From contig CM028891.1 in the NCBI GenBank assembly GCA_016801885.1, positions 17,149,017 through 17,213,016 of the forward strand: a DNA stretch of 64,000 nucleotides, written 5' to 3'. Positions 11,901-26,900 of the stretch are shown here, piece after piece (within the stretch, counting starts at the first letter, position 1; each line of letters starts with the position of its first letter). A model generated the notes under the pieces. That model saw only the letters and a list, made by a program, of their open reading frames with translations, made no database searches and had not been told where the DNA came from. The DNA is from Toxotes chatareus. Lineage: Eukaryota > Chordata > Actinopteri > Toxotidae. The translations under genes and the position numbers were made by a program.

Positions 11901-14900
11901 CGTACATGGCCCGAGTCCCTGAAATGTCTGACATTGGTAAGTTCCTGCTATAGATCTATGTATGTATGTGCCTGTGATATACTTCAGTGTTATCATTCAC
12001 TGACTTGTTACGGAGTCACATAGTGATGATGTGATTGTGTTGTGTTGTCTTGCGTCTGTGATTCTTAGCACACTGCAAGTGAGAAGTGAGTTCCTCAAGT
12101 TTTAGTTTGACTTGTTTTCAGAGCTGGCTGATGTTATGCTTACCAGTGGAACAGTGGTAATTGTAATTGCACTGAACATCGATTGGATTAAGTACAAAAG
12201 TTCAGTCTCTTTCAAGGTCCACTTACTTGTTGACTTCTCATAGTCTTCATCTGCTTAGGAGGAGATGTGATTCAAAGATCTGGAAAAAGTTAAAAAGTGG
12301 ACCTTGAGCTAAGATTTCTTTTATCAAATTAATTACATTTTTATGATTTTACATACATTTTACAGATACTAAAAATATGTTAGTAGTAATTTCAATCATA
12401 TTACTCAGCCCCAGTGTTTAGGGAATGAGTGCTGCTTTTACTTTTTCATGGTAACTTTTAATACAGTGGAAAAGGTTAGCATCAGTGATGCAGTTTTACT
12501 TTTGCATCTGCATCAGTTTCCCAAAAGATTAGCTAAATTGAGATGCCAGCCAATTTATCATACTGTTGCCTCCCGTCCCTGAGATGTTTGTGCCTCAGCA
12601 GGAAATGAATGAGTTAATAGACTAAAGATAAATAACAAAGACAAGAATAAGGAATAACTAAGTAATCGTTGTTACTAGTTTTTGGAGTGTGTACAGCTGG
12701 CAAAGAAAAATGTGTTCATCATGTAAAACCATATTTATTGATCATAAAACAGACAATAACTGTTTACACAAATTAAGGTGTGTGCATGTGTGTGCGAGGA
12801 GCTGGATTAAAAGGCTTATAATTTAAATAGGATAGAGATGCCAGTCTTACTGGATCAATGGGACTTTATCAATCATAATAATGATGCCGACTCAACAAAG
12901 AGGACCCGGCTAATTAAATGAGAAAGACTGGGAGCTGTTTTATGACCAAGGTAAAGCGTCTCTGTGATGGTTACAGCACTGATGCAGATAATCTTTTAAA
13001 TACAGTATTGTATCTTATTAAAACAGTATTTAATTTAATTACCAGCATTGTCAGCTGTGTCATCACAGTGAATAATTGCAGATTCTATTTCTGGAGTGTC
13101 AGTTTCTTAGACAGCACCATTTGCTGTTTTCACATTATCGTTTGTTCTTGTCGTTCAGCACCAAATTAAACTTTAATTCAGCGTGCACTCTGGCTCCAGC
13201 TGAGTCTAAAAGTACATACCGGCCTCATGAATATAGATAAACAATATAAAAAGGCTCCTAATCAATACTTGCATGAAAACTTGGAGTGAACTCTCTGTTC
13301 TGTTCTGCTGCTGCTGCCGCTGCCGTGTAGCTTCGGGGACTGAGGGACATCGGTCTTGCAGCCTCGACATGTGACAGAGTTGTCACTTGGTTCAGCAACC
13401 CCAAGAGAGAGGCCGGCACTTATCTAAGGGCAGCACGGGTGCCCATGGCAACAACTGAGGTGTGATGTCACCGCTTGGCAGAGCATGTGTTCACGAGTGA
13501 CTGCGTCGAGACACTGCCCCTTTAAATGTGACATACACTTTGAGTTTATTATAGTCTCGCGGCTCTGACATTCTCCTGTCGGACTCTCAGTCAGGTACGA
13601 CTTTGATGCGCTCCACCTTTGACAACTGAATGATTACAGTCAAGGTAATTTACTCCGCCTGCACAAAAACTGTGATTATTCCTGACTTGTTTGTCAGAAA
13701 ATTCTTTTCTCTAAAGCTTAAAGTCAGCGATGAGATGGCTGATGTGGATCAGTGATATTTTCTAAAAGCTGCCATGTCAGAAAAGCCTCTTTGAGTCTAA
13801 TTCCCTAGTTAAAGGTATTAGTGAACAAGGTTCGATGAACTTGCTCAGGAATCCTCCCGAACTGTCACTTACACCAAATCAGACAGCGGTGGTCTTTCTC
13901 TCTCTGCCTTTGGTCCTTTGTTTTTTGTTTGTTTTTTTTCTCCAGCATCCTTCATCCATACAAATGACATTGATTTTAAAGGAAGAAAACTCTCCTCTCA
14001 CCCTCACAGATCTCGACTGACATCAAATTAGAGAAGTTTCATGAGGTCGTTATCCCATTGTATTGCACAATTCTATATTTATACCACTTTGCCATTAAAT
14101 ATTTCTACTCAATTAATTTTCTTCTGCATGTAATGAGGCAACACTTGGCCCTGCAAGGCGCCATTTGGGAGGTAGCACTTGGCTAACCGCTTCCCTTTGT
14201 TCCACTGAAATAAGGCCTCAGCCTCTCTGGAAGAGAAAATGGATCACAGTCGTTCGCCTGCTATCAGATATTTGGCTTCTTAGACACTCCAGATACGTGG
14301 ATACCGTAATAGGCTTCTTGGGGTTTGCAAAGAGCTGGTATCAGTGGCGCTTGTATGCTTAGAGAGATATACTTAGAAAAATACATTAGGACTTATCGAT
14401 TACCCGCGAAAATCAATCATGTATAAGGGTATAAGTGGTGGAGGAGTAAAGATTGGTTTGGGTAATGCAAAGGGACAGAAATGATCAGTCACATTCTGCA
14501 TGAGCATGATTAGAAGAGGATCCGACACCTCATCAGAAGGTGCATCAGCTTAACCAATTATCCAGCAGGCAATTTTCAGCAGTATTGAAGAGTTGATCTA
14601 AATCATTGTCATGAATCTTCTTCCCCCAGGCACCTCAGTAATTCAGGTGACAGCCACAGACGCAGACGATGCCACGTACGGGAACAGCGCCAGGGTGGTG
14701 TACAGCATCCTGGAGGGCCAGCCGTACTTCTCTGTGGACCCAGACACCGGTCAGTGTCGAGTTAAATGTGAAGGACAGCTGGAGATACTCTTGATGCAGT
14801 AACCATATACAGCCATCAGTGGTGTGCTTTTTATTCCTGCCTCCATTTTGTTGTTTTTCCTTTCTAATGTTGACAACGTGACATCAAGTTCGCCTCTGTC

Positions 14901-17900
14901 GTAGATGAATCTTTAAAGCAAGTGGAAAAATTTCAACCTGTTTCCATAAATGAAAAGCAAAAGTTTCCATTTGAAGTCTGTTCTGTGTGTAGTCGAGTCC
15001 CAAAAACCTATTTTCTTATTGGAAGTGGAACAATCTGATGGTACAGTAGGAATATTTAAACCTGTGTCCAACAAAAACCGGCTTGTTTCAAAACGTTTCT
15101 GGAACTGATTGACTGTATTTTGAAGACACAACAACAAAACAACACAGAAAGGCCCAGCATGCACTGCAGCCGTTACGACTGCTGTTTTCTGACTAATGTG
15201 CCCAAATCCTCAGTCCTTCTTCCTGCTTCTGCTTTAACAATGCTGTTGCAATTGCATTCCCCACCTACATGTGTAACCTGCAGCTGAAAGCAACAAGTTC
15301 ACACTGTTTGTCTGGAGGTGGCCATTCTGGGAAACATAACAAATCACTAACTGAAGCAGTAATAGAGAAGGCGAGCTGAGCTTTACCAGGACCGTAAATT
15401 AAAGCAATTTATCATGAAATAACTCCTGGAATGCAGGAAATTTCCCTTTAACCGAACCAAAAATACCAACGCGCCTGACTCCTCTCGCAGGCTGACGGGC
15501 GAGGGGGATTTGTAGTTGAGAGAGTGGCAAATCACCAACCCCAAAATCTAGCCGCTTGCTAGTTTTAATCATTAATGTGCGCTTTGGAACACATCCCGCT
15601 CGTGTCTTTTTTGCTTAAACAAAAGGGAAATGACAAAAAAAGCCATTTGCAGATTAGCGGAGGGATTAACAGTAATATGGTTTATCCCACATGTGGTATG
15701 TAAGCTGACATCCCCTCTTACACAAAGACATGCCTGGACATCACATTATAAGCAGGATTTGTTTCTCCTCTCCTCCTCTGTGTGTGTATGTGTTGTAGTC
15801 ATTAAGCAATAACAAAGGTAGACAGAGATATAGAGCGAGCGTGATGCTGTTTTCTAAAGCTGCTATACGTTTGCTTCCTTTGCTGCAACACCGCCTGAAC
15901 GATCGCTGTTCTCTTAACAGTGTGTTGTCCATGAGATGAATTGCATCGTTAGGACGAGGATGAAAAAAAAGGAAGTTGCATTGTGTCTGTTTTTCCTTTT
16001 TGCCAAGTAATGTATGGAAGAAAAGAAGGAGTTGGAGGGCCTTCTGTGACAGTGTGGGCCAGTGAGATCTGAGCCTGAGTGATGTTCCACGTCAGCCTCT
16101 CCCTCTTCCTTGTTGTTTGATATGCAATGAATCAGCTATTCAGACTGAAAGTGGTGAAGTTTGTCAAAGCAGTTTATTTAGGGTGAGTTTTTATTTCGAC
16201 CGCCCCCCCCCCCCTTCCCACCCCTCCACATGCTTCTCTTTTATGAAGCTTCAAATTCAAACGTGTAATAGCAGAAAGGATTTAAGACCGGCTCTGATGG
16301 GAGATGGAGCACACCTTTTGAATATGCTGCCAATTACTGCTTCACTCGGTCTCTGTCCTGACTCCAAACTAGAGATCTAACGTGTCAGAGCGGAGAAGTA
16401 AGCAACTGCACGGCACTTGAAAGGCTGAACATTAACAGAGTCTTAATTCCAAAGAGAAGATAAATGATGCCGAATGCATTTGGAGGCGAGGTGGTTTTGG
16501 TGGATTGGCCCTTTGGTCCACTTACCAGTTAAATCATGAGAACACAGACACCAAAATGTGCTCCTGGGTGGCCACTGAGCTCCGTGCTGCTGCGCATACT
16601 GAGCAAGAGCACTGACCTTTCAGTAATAAAATGTTCTTAGTGGTTTAATTATCTGGCCTGTAGATGCATAAATCTAAAAAAATGAAATATCATTAATTCA
16701 ATACAGCTGATGCAGACAGGCTAATTTTTCGAAATCTTTCAGGTGAGCACAGTGATTTTCAGATATATAATCAGCCCACCTGTGGAAACAGTTCATTATT
16801 TCCATGTCATGTGTTCGGTTTGTACACAAACCTGCCAATCTGCCGTAGTTTAAAAATGACCTACCACCGAGCTAAAGAGGTGTAGATACTTTACTGTTTC
16901 AGTTCATACTTGAGTTACACGACTGACATTTCATAGTGGCATATTGTACAAACTGTATTTGTGCTGCAGGCAATAATTATTTTCATTGTCTATGAATCAT
17001 CTAATTATCGTCTGGATGAATTAGTTAAAATCAGGTTAAAAATATCAGAAAATTGTAAAAGAAATATCCACCCCAGCTTTCCAGAGTCCAATGTAACTGT
17101 CTTATTTTGTAACAAGGTAATCAGTTTAAGGTCATACAAAACCGAGAAAAGCAGCAAATAGTCACAGTGAAGAGATTTTAAGAATTTTTTTCTTGAAAAG
17201 TAACTTAAATCATTCGTTGATTATCATAATATGCTATGCTGTCTACTATTGTGCGTATTGAGTCAGCTGCAGTCAGCTTATACTTGTACATACTGTTTAT
17301 TGGTTTATTTTACATACGTTCATCTTCATTTACAGTTTATCTGTGCTTAAATTGCTTAAATTATGACATGTATTTTGTATAATTGGTAGCAAGATATATT
17401 AATCTAATGTAATCAAATTTAATATAGAGATGCTTTAATCATCAGTTTGTTTGTTTTTTAAATCAATTTTAATAGAAAAATACCTTAATTTTTGAAAAAG
17501 GAGCAGGTTTAAACTGACATTCACTCAGATTTTATGTTCCCACACATCCAAAGTTATGTTTGCTGCTCCACAGCGACACTGGTGACCGCAGTTGAAGGAT
17601 CAACGAGGTCACGAGGCCCTCTTGTGCAGAGCTCTCCCGAGAAAATGCTTTCAGTTATAGAAAGTAAAGAGTAAAATGGGCAAATGAGCTGCTGATTATG
17701 CACGAGTCCTTAAAAATACATAAAAATAAGTAGTTAAACTTCAGAGTTTGGGCAGCAAATGGGATTTTCTCATTTATATTCATTTTTTAATGTAATAAAA
17801 TGACACATAATAAAATATAAAAAAAAAATTAAGTGAAACTCCTTCTTTAAGTCTAGCCCTTTATCTAAGTAAACTCGACTTGATTTGAAGGATGGTCTTT

Positions 17901-20900
17901 TACGACGAATTCTCTCTGTAAATCTGTGTGTTTTTCCTCAGGCCTGATCAAGACAGCTCTGCCTGGCATGGACAGGGAAGTCAAAGAAAACTACCAGGTT
18001 GTGATCCAGGCTAAGGACATGGCCGGACAGATGGGCGGCCTCTCAGGAACCACTACGGTCAGCATCACCCTCTCCGACGTGAACGACAACCCGCCACGCT
18101 TCACCAAGAGTGAGTATAGCCTTCTGGAAACACACACACAAGCGCGCGCACACACACACACACACACAGTGACCAATCCTCAGCCCATGAAAACCACTTG
18201 TCAGTGTGAGTCGGTGCCAGGCAGGCAGCCCCCATCTGGTGTCAGTTTCAGAATGAATTTGGATTATTGCAGGGAGCTCTGGGTTTTGTGTGACTAAGGC
18301 AGGCCTCTTAAAGGCAGTGAATAATTAAATATAGAGCCATATGACAGAGCGAAGGGTCCTGCAAAGTGCATCAGATCAGCCCTGTAATCCCTATTAAATG
18401 AAGAGAGTACATTCACTGGGTTTTATCTCCCCTACTCTTCCTCTCTCTTTGTCTATCTCCTGCTATTAAGTCTTTCCTCTGCTGCCTTTTACTCCATAAA
18501 ACCAATGTTCTCAATTTAGTGCTCCAACTGTCCTTGCTGCATTTTTTCCCTTTTTTGTTACCCTCTCACTCATCAATCATCAATCCCTCTTTTCTAATCC
18601 CTTCCTACTCTCTTTCAGTCTCACACATTGTCTCCCTTCCCTCTCTGATCCCCCTCCTCCTGCCTGTCTCACTTCCTCTCATGCATTTGGCAAACGGCGA
18701 CAGCAGCCAGATCAGATTGACAGATTACTGGTGTTGTCATGTTTCCCCCTCAGTAACAGCAAGCGCCAACTGTACAGTGGGCGACGCGTGCGCACAGCCG
18801 CGAACGCAAGGCAAGCACGCGACCGCAGAACTCCCGCCACCCCCCCATTTATCACTCCCCCCTCCCGCCAGCTTGTGGGGGACGGAGGGAGGGGGGAGAC
18901 AGACGCTGTCATCTCAGCTCCAATGCCAATGAATGAACAGTGAGAGCAGGGAGGGAGGAGATGGATACGACAGGGATGGAGGAGGTGACAGGAGGGGAAG
19001 ATAGGGGAAGAAAGAGGAAGAGTGAAGCAGACGACAGAAAGACAGCCTGTGATGGAGGGAGGGGGGGAGGCAGACAGGGAGGAAGATTGAAAGAGGGAGA
19101 AAGAGAAAGAAATATTGTAATGGGACACCCAGAGGAGGTAGAGTGTCAGGAAGCGATATCATTGTTGTCTGCCGGAGTGATGCCTCTTCTTTTCCACCCA
19201 ATGCTAAATACCTGTTAGCCTAGGGAAACCTTCTCCCGGTGCGTCACTTTCAGTGTGTGTGTGTGTGTGGAGGCAAGTGTCAGCGTCACGGCGACCTGCC
19301 GACTCAGGCGTTGCCAAAACACTGTCAGCATGTTTTATTAGTGTGTCAGTGCTGTTTGTCTCCGCAGGCTGTGTGTGTATCACACCCGCTCCCTCCTGCA
19401 GTCCAGCTATTTATTTAAGCATACGAGATGCAGCCGGGGCCGCCGCGGCCGACAGGCAGCCATCAATTTAACCGCCTCAAACCAGGAAATCATCTTACAA
19501 AATAAAAAGAAAAAAAGAAGAAGAAGAAGAAGAAGAAGCAGCAATTAATTTATGTCGAGCAAATTGGCCCTGAATTTATGTTACACCCTAAACTTCAAGT
19601 AGTGAGTCAATAGTGCTTGCAGCAACTTATGTTAAAAGGCCAAATGTCTGTTTTGGAGATGAAATATGTTTTACCGCATATGAAATGTCTGCTCCACAGC
19701 TGATCTACAGCGGGCTCTTATATTGCTGCTCTCTGATTGGCTCTGACTCACTCTCTTCCTGACCTACTCTCCTGTATTCGTGCTCTCTGACTCACCTACT
19801 CACAGCCTTTCTTTATTCACTAACAGGGTCATGAAAATGCTCAGGATATGACGTTTGGGGATCAGGGGTGGTGGTGTTTTTGTTTTGGCTGGTGTATTCT
19901 TTGTATTTTTGTAAATTAATCTTTTGGAGCATTAATTCTTCTCAATAAGGCTTTTAATTTTCATAAAATTGTAATTGAAGCATTGATTCACCTCTTACAT
20001 GAATTGGACCTTTGTGTGGAAAAAATGGAAAAGCACGTGAAAAGAAATACCAAGGACATGATTTGGGTTGTCATGGCCGTGCTCACACACACTCAATGCC
20101 TGACTCTCTTTCAGTCCTGATCCTTTTTTTCTCCAGCTCTTCCTTTTTTCCCCTGAGCATTTTGACAATGTTGTCCTGATCCAACAATTCTTCTTTTCAT
20201 GTGACAACCAAATCACAAAGGTAAAATTCTTTCTCTGCAGCCCTCTACGAGTTCAGAGTGCCCGAGTCCACCGAGCTTGGGGCAACACTGGGAATGATCC
20301 GAGCCATGGACGGCGACATCGGTGAGAACGCGGAGATGGACTACAGGATCATCGGGAGCGACGGCCCCGGCATGTTCGATATCACCACCAATAGGAGCAC
20401 GCAAGAGGGCGTCATCGTGCTGAGGAAGGTCAGGGACTCTCAGTTGCTGTTACAGTATATGGGCGAGGGGGGGTAATGTGCCCAAATTAGTAAAGGTGGT
20501 GTAGTTTCCTGTGGGGATGTGCATGGGCGTGTTCTCCCCCAACTTCAATTGTTACGACTTAATTTACTCACTAACATCTCACTTAAAAATCAGTGTCCTG
20601 TTACAGTAGTGCTGCCAAAATCCAGATGAGAGAAGCTCGGAGTTGATATACTTTGTTGTCTTTCTTCGCCCTGGGCTTTGCCTGCCAGGCTACCCTAACC
20701 CTCTGTTTGCAGTTGCTTATTTGGGCGTCACGCTGCCTCAGAGGAAGCCCTGCAGACACAAACCAGCTAAATGAGACTAACGTCCACTGCGTGTTTACCA
20801 AGAAAAAAAAAAAATGTACATTTTTATTTACAATAACAGCATGTCCACACAGGAGACATTCAGATGTGACACGGGTATGATTTCATGATAATCTGAATAT

Positions 20901-23900
20901 ATAAAAAGAATATGATCTATCATTAAATTATTCTCTATTAATAAAAGTATTAGGGATTTTAAGTCAGGCCATAAAGTATTATTTGCCAGATAGAAATAAA
21001 TGCAATGAAAGCTTATTGCATTTATTCTTCTAGCTTCAGTTTTGGTTTTGCTTTTTTTGTTCTTCAAGGATCCTCGACTTCACTGTGCTCTCTCAAACCA
21101 GACCTGCTCCCCTGCATGTAACCACCCCACCTCTCATACTGACAAAAAAGGGGAAGCAACACAATGAACTGCAATAACTGCATGAGCTCAATAAAAGAGC
21201 AAAGCGATAGAAACTTTTTATTTCCATACGCTCTGACAGCCAGAAGATGGACAGTAGAGTTATTAGATTTCAGCTTACACTTGCCCACACTTCCACTACA
21301 TGTGTTTTGAGTGAGATTCATTCTTCCTCTCAGCTGAGACCAAAGCAGAAATATTGATGCTCAGTATGGATTGCAGCATTCAGCACTGTGCTGTGCCGTG
21401 TTTCTGATGTATTCAACAGAATCTGGCAGTTGCCTTATCAAGCGCCCTCTCTACAGCCTTCGATCGATCGCTTCCATCATGCCATCATTAAGTGGAAGAT
21501 GACATAATTGCCTTTTGTAGCCGCGGCGGTGCTGTAGTGGATGTGGTGTGCAGGCAGAGTGTGCGTGTGAGGAGTGAGCATGCCCTAATTCTGAACCTAC
21601 TAATTAAATGGGCTTGTCAAGTGGTAGTGCGTCCCATCTCTGTTTGTACCGGTCCTTCAAAGCAACATATTCCACCCGTTGACATGTGGTCCCCCTCTTG
21701 CCTTAACACGAAACACCAGAAATCAATGGCTCATATTATGTTATTATTCATGGCTTCAGAAAACGGTTTGTTCCATCTGGATTTTTCAAGCTTTCATGGG
21801 CTGTTTCCAACAATCACGGACCCGGAATCCTTTCATATGTACAGTAGGCAGCCCGCAAGGAAGCTCACTCTGATCCAGCTGCTCCTGCTCAGCACTGGGC
21901 GCACAGTCATTAAAATGCACCGCTCCCCAATTATTTCCATCAATAGGGGGATACCTTCAAAAAAAAAAGTTTAGAAAAGGAACATAAAAGCAAAAACATA
22001 CCGTTAAAATGAATAACGGCAGAGAACTTTACCAGTCATGCAGGAATCAGGCTACTAATCACCCTGCACTGACTGTAAATTATAGGATGTAAGAGCAGTG
22101 TACAGTAGATGCAGGGTTACACAGGATCATTCATAAAAAGCTGCTTCCTTTTAAGCAAACAAATGGGTAAAATAAAAGCCTGTATGCCAACAGAAACGGT
22201 CTAGCATAAATATGGTGTAGGAAAACTTCCTGGCAAAAGCAGCAACCACAAAATGAAACCTTATTAAATCTTTACAATTCTAATCATCCTCATTAATTGA
22301 TGGAAGTTTAGTCAAATGAAACACCACACCAAAGTCTGACACACCAAACATCAGTATTTTCCCTGTTGTGTTTAGAGTAATCTGGCGTATCTGATCTCTT
22401 CATTTAACAACAAAAAATAAAAAGTAAAACAACAATACCAAAATGAACAGATGTCACCCAGCAGACATCGAGAGACAGCTTTGATTGATTGTGTGGAGGG
22501 GATCAGGAAATCAAGTTGAAAAGCACAAACATCAGATGAGTTGATTGAAAATGTGGCATGTCTTTGTCTGACTGGAGAAGAAGAAACAACAACAAAACAA
22601 AAGAACATGGAAATGTATAGCGTTTGTACATTATTTTGAATTCAAACTGCATCTGAAGCATAAAGTTTATGTGTAATTTATATATCGTTAAAATTGTTCT
22701 TGTAAAATGACACACCAGTCACATTATTCAGGCTGTGGCAGCAGCAAGAAAAAGGCCTTTCCATGTCCAAAAGAGCACAGGTCTGATCTGTGCAGCAGCC
22801 CATGTGTGTGTGTGTCCACCTTGAACAAAACACTGAGCCCCTTCACAGGCGCTTATTAGATGATGCTCTGTCAGTTTAATGAATAAAATCCCAATTTGAC
22901 CTGAAGTTAAATGTGGCAGGATGCTCTGAATGGAGATTAGTTTTCCTGAAAATCAACAGCTGAGCGTGCTGCTGCATACAAATGAATGTTTAAAAGTAAA
23001 TATTAAGGGACACAGGCTATGATTAAAGCAAAAAAAAAACAAAAACAAAACATCACAGAAGAATTTTCTTTTTAATTCAAGAAAACAAAGGAAATGTGTG
23101 GAGTTACAGTATGTTAAATAGCTTCCTTGTATGTTTCCTCACTCTGTTCTGCAGCCTCTGGACTTTGAGAGAAAGCGTCAGTACAGTCTCCGTGTTCAGG
23201 TGGAAAATGTCCACATCAACCCTCGCTTCTTCTCCATGGGCCCATTCAGGGACGAGGCCACCATCAAGATCATCGTGGAGGACGTGGACGAGCCGCCGGT
23301 GTTCGAGCGAGCCAGCTACGTGATGGAAGTCAAAGAAGACGCAGCCAAGAACACCATCATCGGCTCCATCAGCGCGTCTGATCCCGATGACAAAAACAGT
23401 CTCGTCAGGTACTGAACCACATCATATCTTAAAGGACCATACCAGTGTTTCCCATCTTTTAGTCCCATTACTAAAAGTCAAAAATATTTGACTGTACAGC
23501 TAACCATTTAACTACCTGTGCTGCTGTGTTTTAGAATTCAGAATTCCATAAATTATCTGTACAAAAAACAATTAATAAGACTGAGCGTGACAGTTCATTA
23601 AAAACAACAAACAAACAAACAAAAAAAATTTACAAACCAGCACTTGTATGGTATGCATTTGAACATGATCAGTAAAAATGTCTGGCGCACACACAGATGT
23701 TAGCAAAAGATCTAAAATATGCAAAACTGTGAATGGTCATTTAAGTTTTTGAGACAAGTTGTTCAAATTTTGATGCTTTAACTATCAGGAAACTCCACTT
23801 TAATGACTTGAGTGTAGATGTTCACATACTGTGATGAAATTAAGTAGTTGGTAGAAAGACACATCGTTCTATGAGACATACAAAATACAGCTAAATACTG

Positions 23901-26900
23901 AAATGTTCAAATGTTCACTTACACAACTCATGGAGTCAGTCCATTCAGTTCATGGAGATACAAAATTATGCAAGTCTTCTATTAAATAGGAGTAGTGGCA
24001 GTGGGGTATGAGGCTGCGCCTTTGACTGAGTCTCAAAGACTTTTTCATTTTTATGATGCACTAAGGGAGTTGGCTCTCAAGGTTGAAGTTCCACCGCTTT
24101 ATTGCAGGTGTCAAATATGATATCATTCTCTTTTATCACCCATCATCAAGGAGGTAGCTACCCCGTGGCATTTAAAGCTGCGCAGTGGAGGAGGAGAACC
24201 GGGAAGCCTGAGGGCTGCCTGGCATGAGGAAGTCACTGAGACGGTTATCTTCATTAGCTCGCACGGCTGCCCATCACACATGCAGACACGTGCACATTTA
24301 GGCATTGATGCATACACACAAATCCCTTTGTAAGCAAGGGTGAACGTGCACACATGTACATTATGTAGGCAAAGAAGAAGACGCACCTTAACATAAAGGT
24401 TCGGCTGATAAATCAGGACAGTTTCACATCAGATGTTCACAATGATGAAAGTTAACCCCTGAATTTGAAGGTGGTGAAATCTGAAATTGTTTGTTGCTGT
24501 AGGCATGATGAGCTACTCTGCCTTAAAAAGCTGTTTCATTAGATTTTTATTAGTCCTGTTTCAATGAAGCATTTTAATGTGGTGATTTTCTAAATGCTGT
24601 TTCCAGTATTTAGCTTACCAAGGGCAAACTTTGGAAATAAACACTAAAAACCTTTTAATAGTTTGGCATGAAACTGAACAAGTTATAGACTGAGGTTTAA
24701 AAATATCTGAGTAGCATGGTGTTCTGCCCTCTGGTTAAATGATGAGATTTACCCTTTAAATTAGTTCTTTAAAAAGAAGAAAGTTCGTAATTCATTTATT
24801 GTTAAATGAATTAAATGTTAAAAATATTATTTACAGCTAAAAACAGAAAGCACTGCGTTATTTTGCATTAATTCACGGTGACTTTTATTTTGACGGACTG
24901 TAAGAGATGCGCTGTGCATTATGGGATTGAGAAGACCGGTTGTAAACATGGTTGTAAACAGGTGAATCTCTGACGAACATGGTGGAAGTTTCGTGTCTTA
25001 CACTTTTCCTAGACGCCTTCGAAAGCAATTCCTGTAAGTTTCGGTTCTTTAGTAGTTACAAGCACATGTTTAAGTGTCTTAGATTTACATTCTTTATACA
25101 GCAAAAGTTCGTTTTTGTGTAATGCTAATCGGAAAATCGTTTTATGCTAATGCATTAACATGCCATTAATGTCAGTCTTTGCTTCAACACTGATGTTTGG
25201 CCAGTGCAGGCAGGGAATCTTTATAGTTACGTGAATGAATGAATGAATGAATCTGAACAATTAGCAATTCAGTGACAATGGCAAATTCTCTTGATGAAGA
25301 TCATTCTCTATTAAGGTCAAAAGTTTCAGGACAGGTGCTAAATGGAGCTTGAGAATTATTTTGTAAACTGAGCTAAAAGAAGTTTATTTTACAGTCAACT
25401 ACGTTCCATATAACAGCAGACTGTATATGATCGTGTAGTTAGGACCTGCTTTGCATTGATATATAGTACAGCTGCAGAACTTTGTCGATTGGTCAGTCAG
25501 TGGACAGAAAACACAGCTCATATTTTGATACTGTTGAATTATTTTATTTTTGCTTAGAAAAAAACAAACTGAAATACAGTAATTTAACTGATGTTGAACC
25601 AGCTATTACATGTATCATCTATCTTAAAAATCTTCAAACTTACCCGAGGTCAAACTAGATACCTTTTGACCTACAAATCCTGACATAAATACTTCCACTG
25701 ACTCTTGTTCTCAAAGAGTGTCTTCTGAAAATACTGTGGGTAAGCCAGTCGGTCATGTAACTTCTGTAGAGTGGAAAGAGAAAATATGTCCCAACCCGCT
25801 GATCACTAACATTTCTGTAACCCTCCGTGTCCTTCTGCCTGGCCTCCCATCCAGCCAGCTGCCTGCCTGCTGAGAGCAGCACTTTGGATGCCCGGTCAGG
25901 ACAAGGTGCGCTGTTATCTCTCAGTCATTAATCAGGGGAAGGGTTAGGCGCAGCCAGCTGAATTATTGGGAATATTAGAAAAGCAATTAGTAAAGCCCAC
26001 GGCCGACGCAGATTTAACGAGGTTAGAGTTACTGTCGGTCTGGGCTAGGTGGTAGGAGTGGAGGAGAGGCAGGCAGAGACAAGGAGGGAGTGTTTAGATA
26101 AAGACACTAAAATGGTTGATGCAGGGGAAGCAGCAGGGAGGGGCTGAGGAGAGGGGGTTGGGGATGGCTGGGGGAAGGGGGGAGGATCTGTGGAGAGAGG
26201 AGAGCGGTGCGACGGTGCATTGAGAGCCGTGGTTCATAGTCTCCCCTCGGGGGTCTCCTTCCTCTTACGCTGGCCCTCCTGATGCCTGCCACTCCATTAA
26301 TCACACTGATGTATCACAGTAGTCTGGGAAGCAGAGAAAAACAACACGACTGGATAACCTGTTGGTTCCTTTGTGTGTGTCTTTGTGTATGTGTGTGGGA
26401 CTGCAAACACTTACATAAATCCGTCATCACCACAGAACCAATTGTTAGTTCCAAAGAGGACTGTATGTCAAATATGTTAAAGTGTCAGTCCTCCCAAATC
26501 ACAAAGTCTGGTTTGTGTGGCCAGGTTTAAAGTTAAGGATGAACATGAACTTAAAGATTCACTTGTGTATTATTCTTGTGGCATTTAATACTAAAGATTT
26601 ATGTTTGAAAGGTTGAAAAGTCACAGTTGGCAGAAATGTGGCCTTAATATGCTTAAAATGAAACAGAAAAGAAAACTGGCTCAGCTCAAGACATCAGTAC
26701 TTATACATTATGTGTGAGACAATAGACTGTTAATTTTGAAAATTTGTTAGTGTTTTGAAAATTGTGATTTTCACTCGATGGCTGTGCCAAAGCAAATGAG
26801 AAAATCTGTAAGAGTGACAGCATCCAGTCTCATCCTGGTTTGGATGTTGGTGGTGGACAAGGCCTTACATTCAATCACTGATCAAATCTTTAAATGCAGG

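Noticed and set aside
18519..19128. Overlapping long open frames on both strands (137 and 138 codons)
   Set aside because: They come from the pyrimidine- and purine-rich blocks of intron 4, with low-complexity Ser/Leu/Pro or Arg/Glu/Gly content and no exon-like boundaries.
21492..21974. 160-codon open frame in cdh6 intron 5
   Set aside because: No recognisable domain, no splice context and ends in a lysine run from an A-tract; probably chance.
24880..25010. Possible short mobile-element fragment with a doubled GGTTGTAAACA
   Set aside because: No boundaries, tail or target duplication; too little to call.
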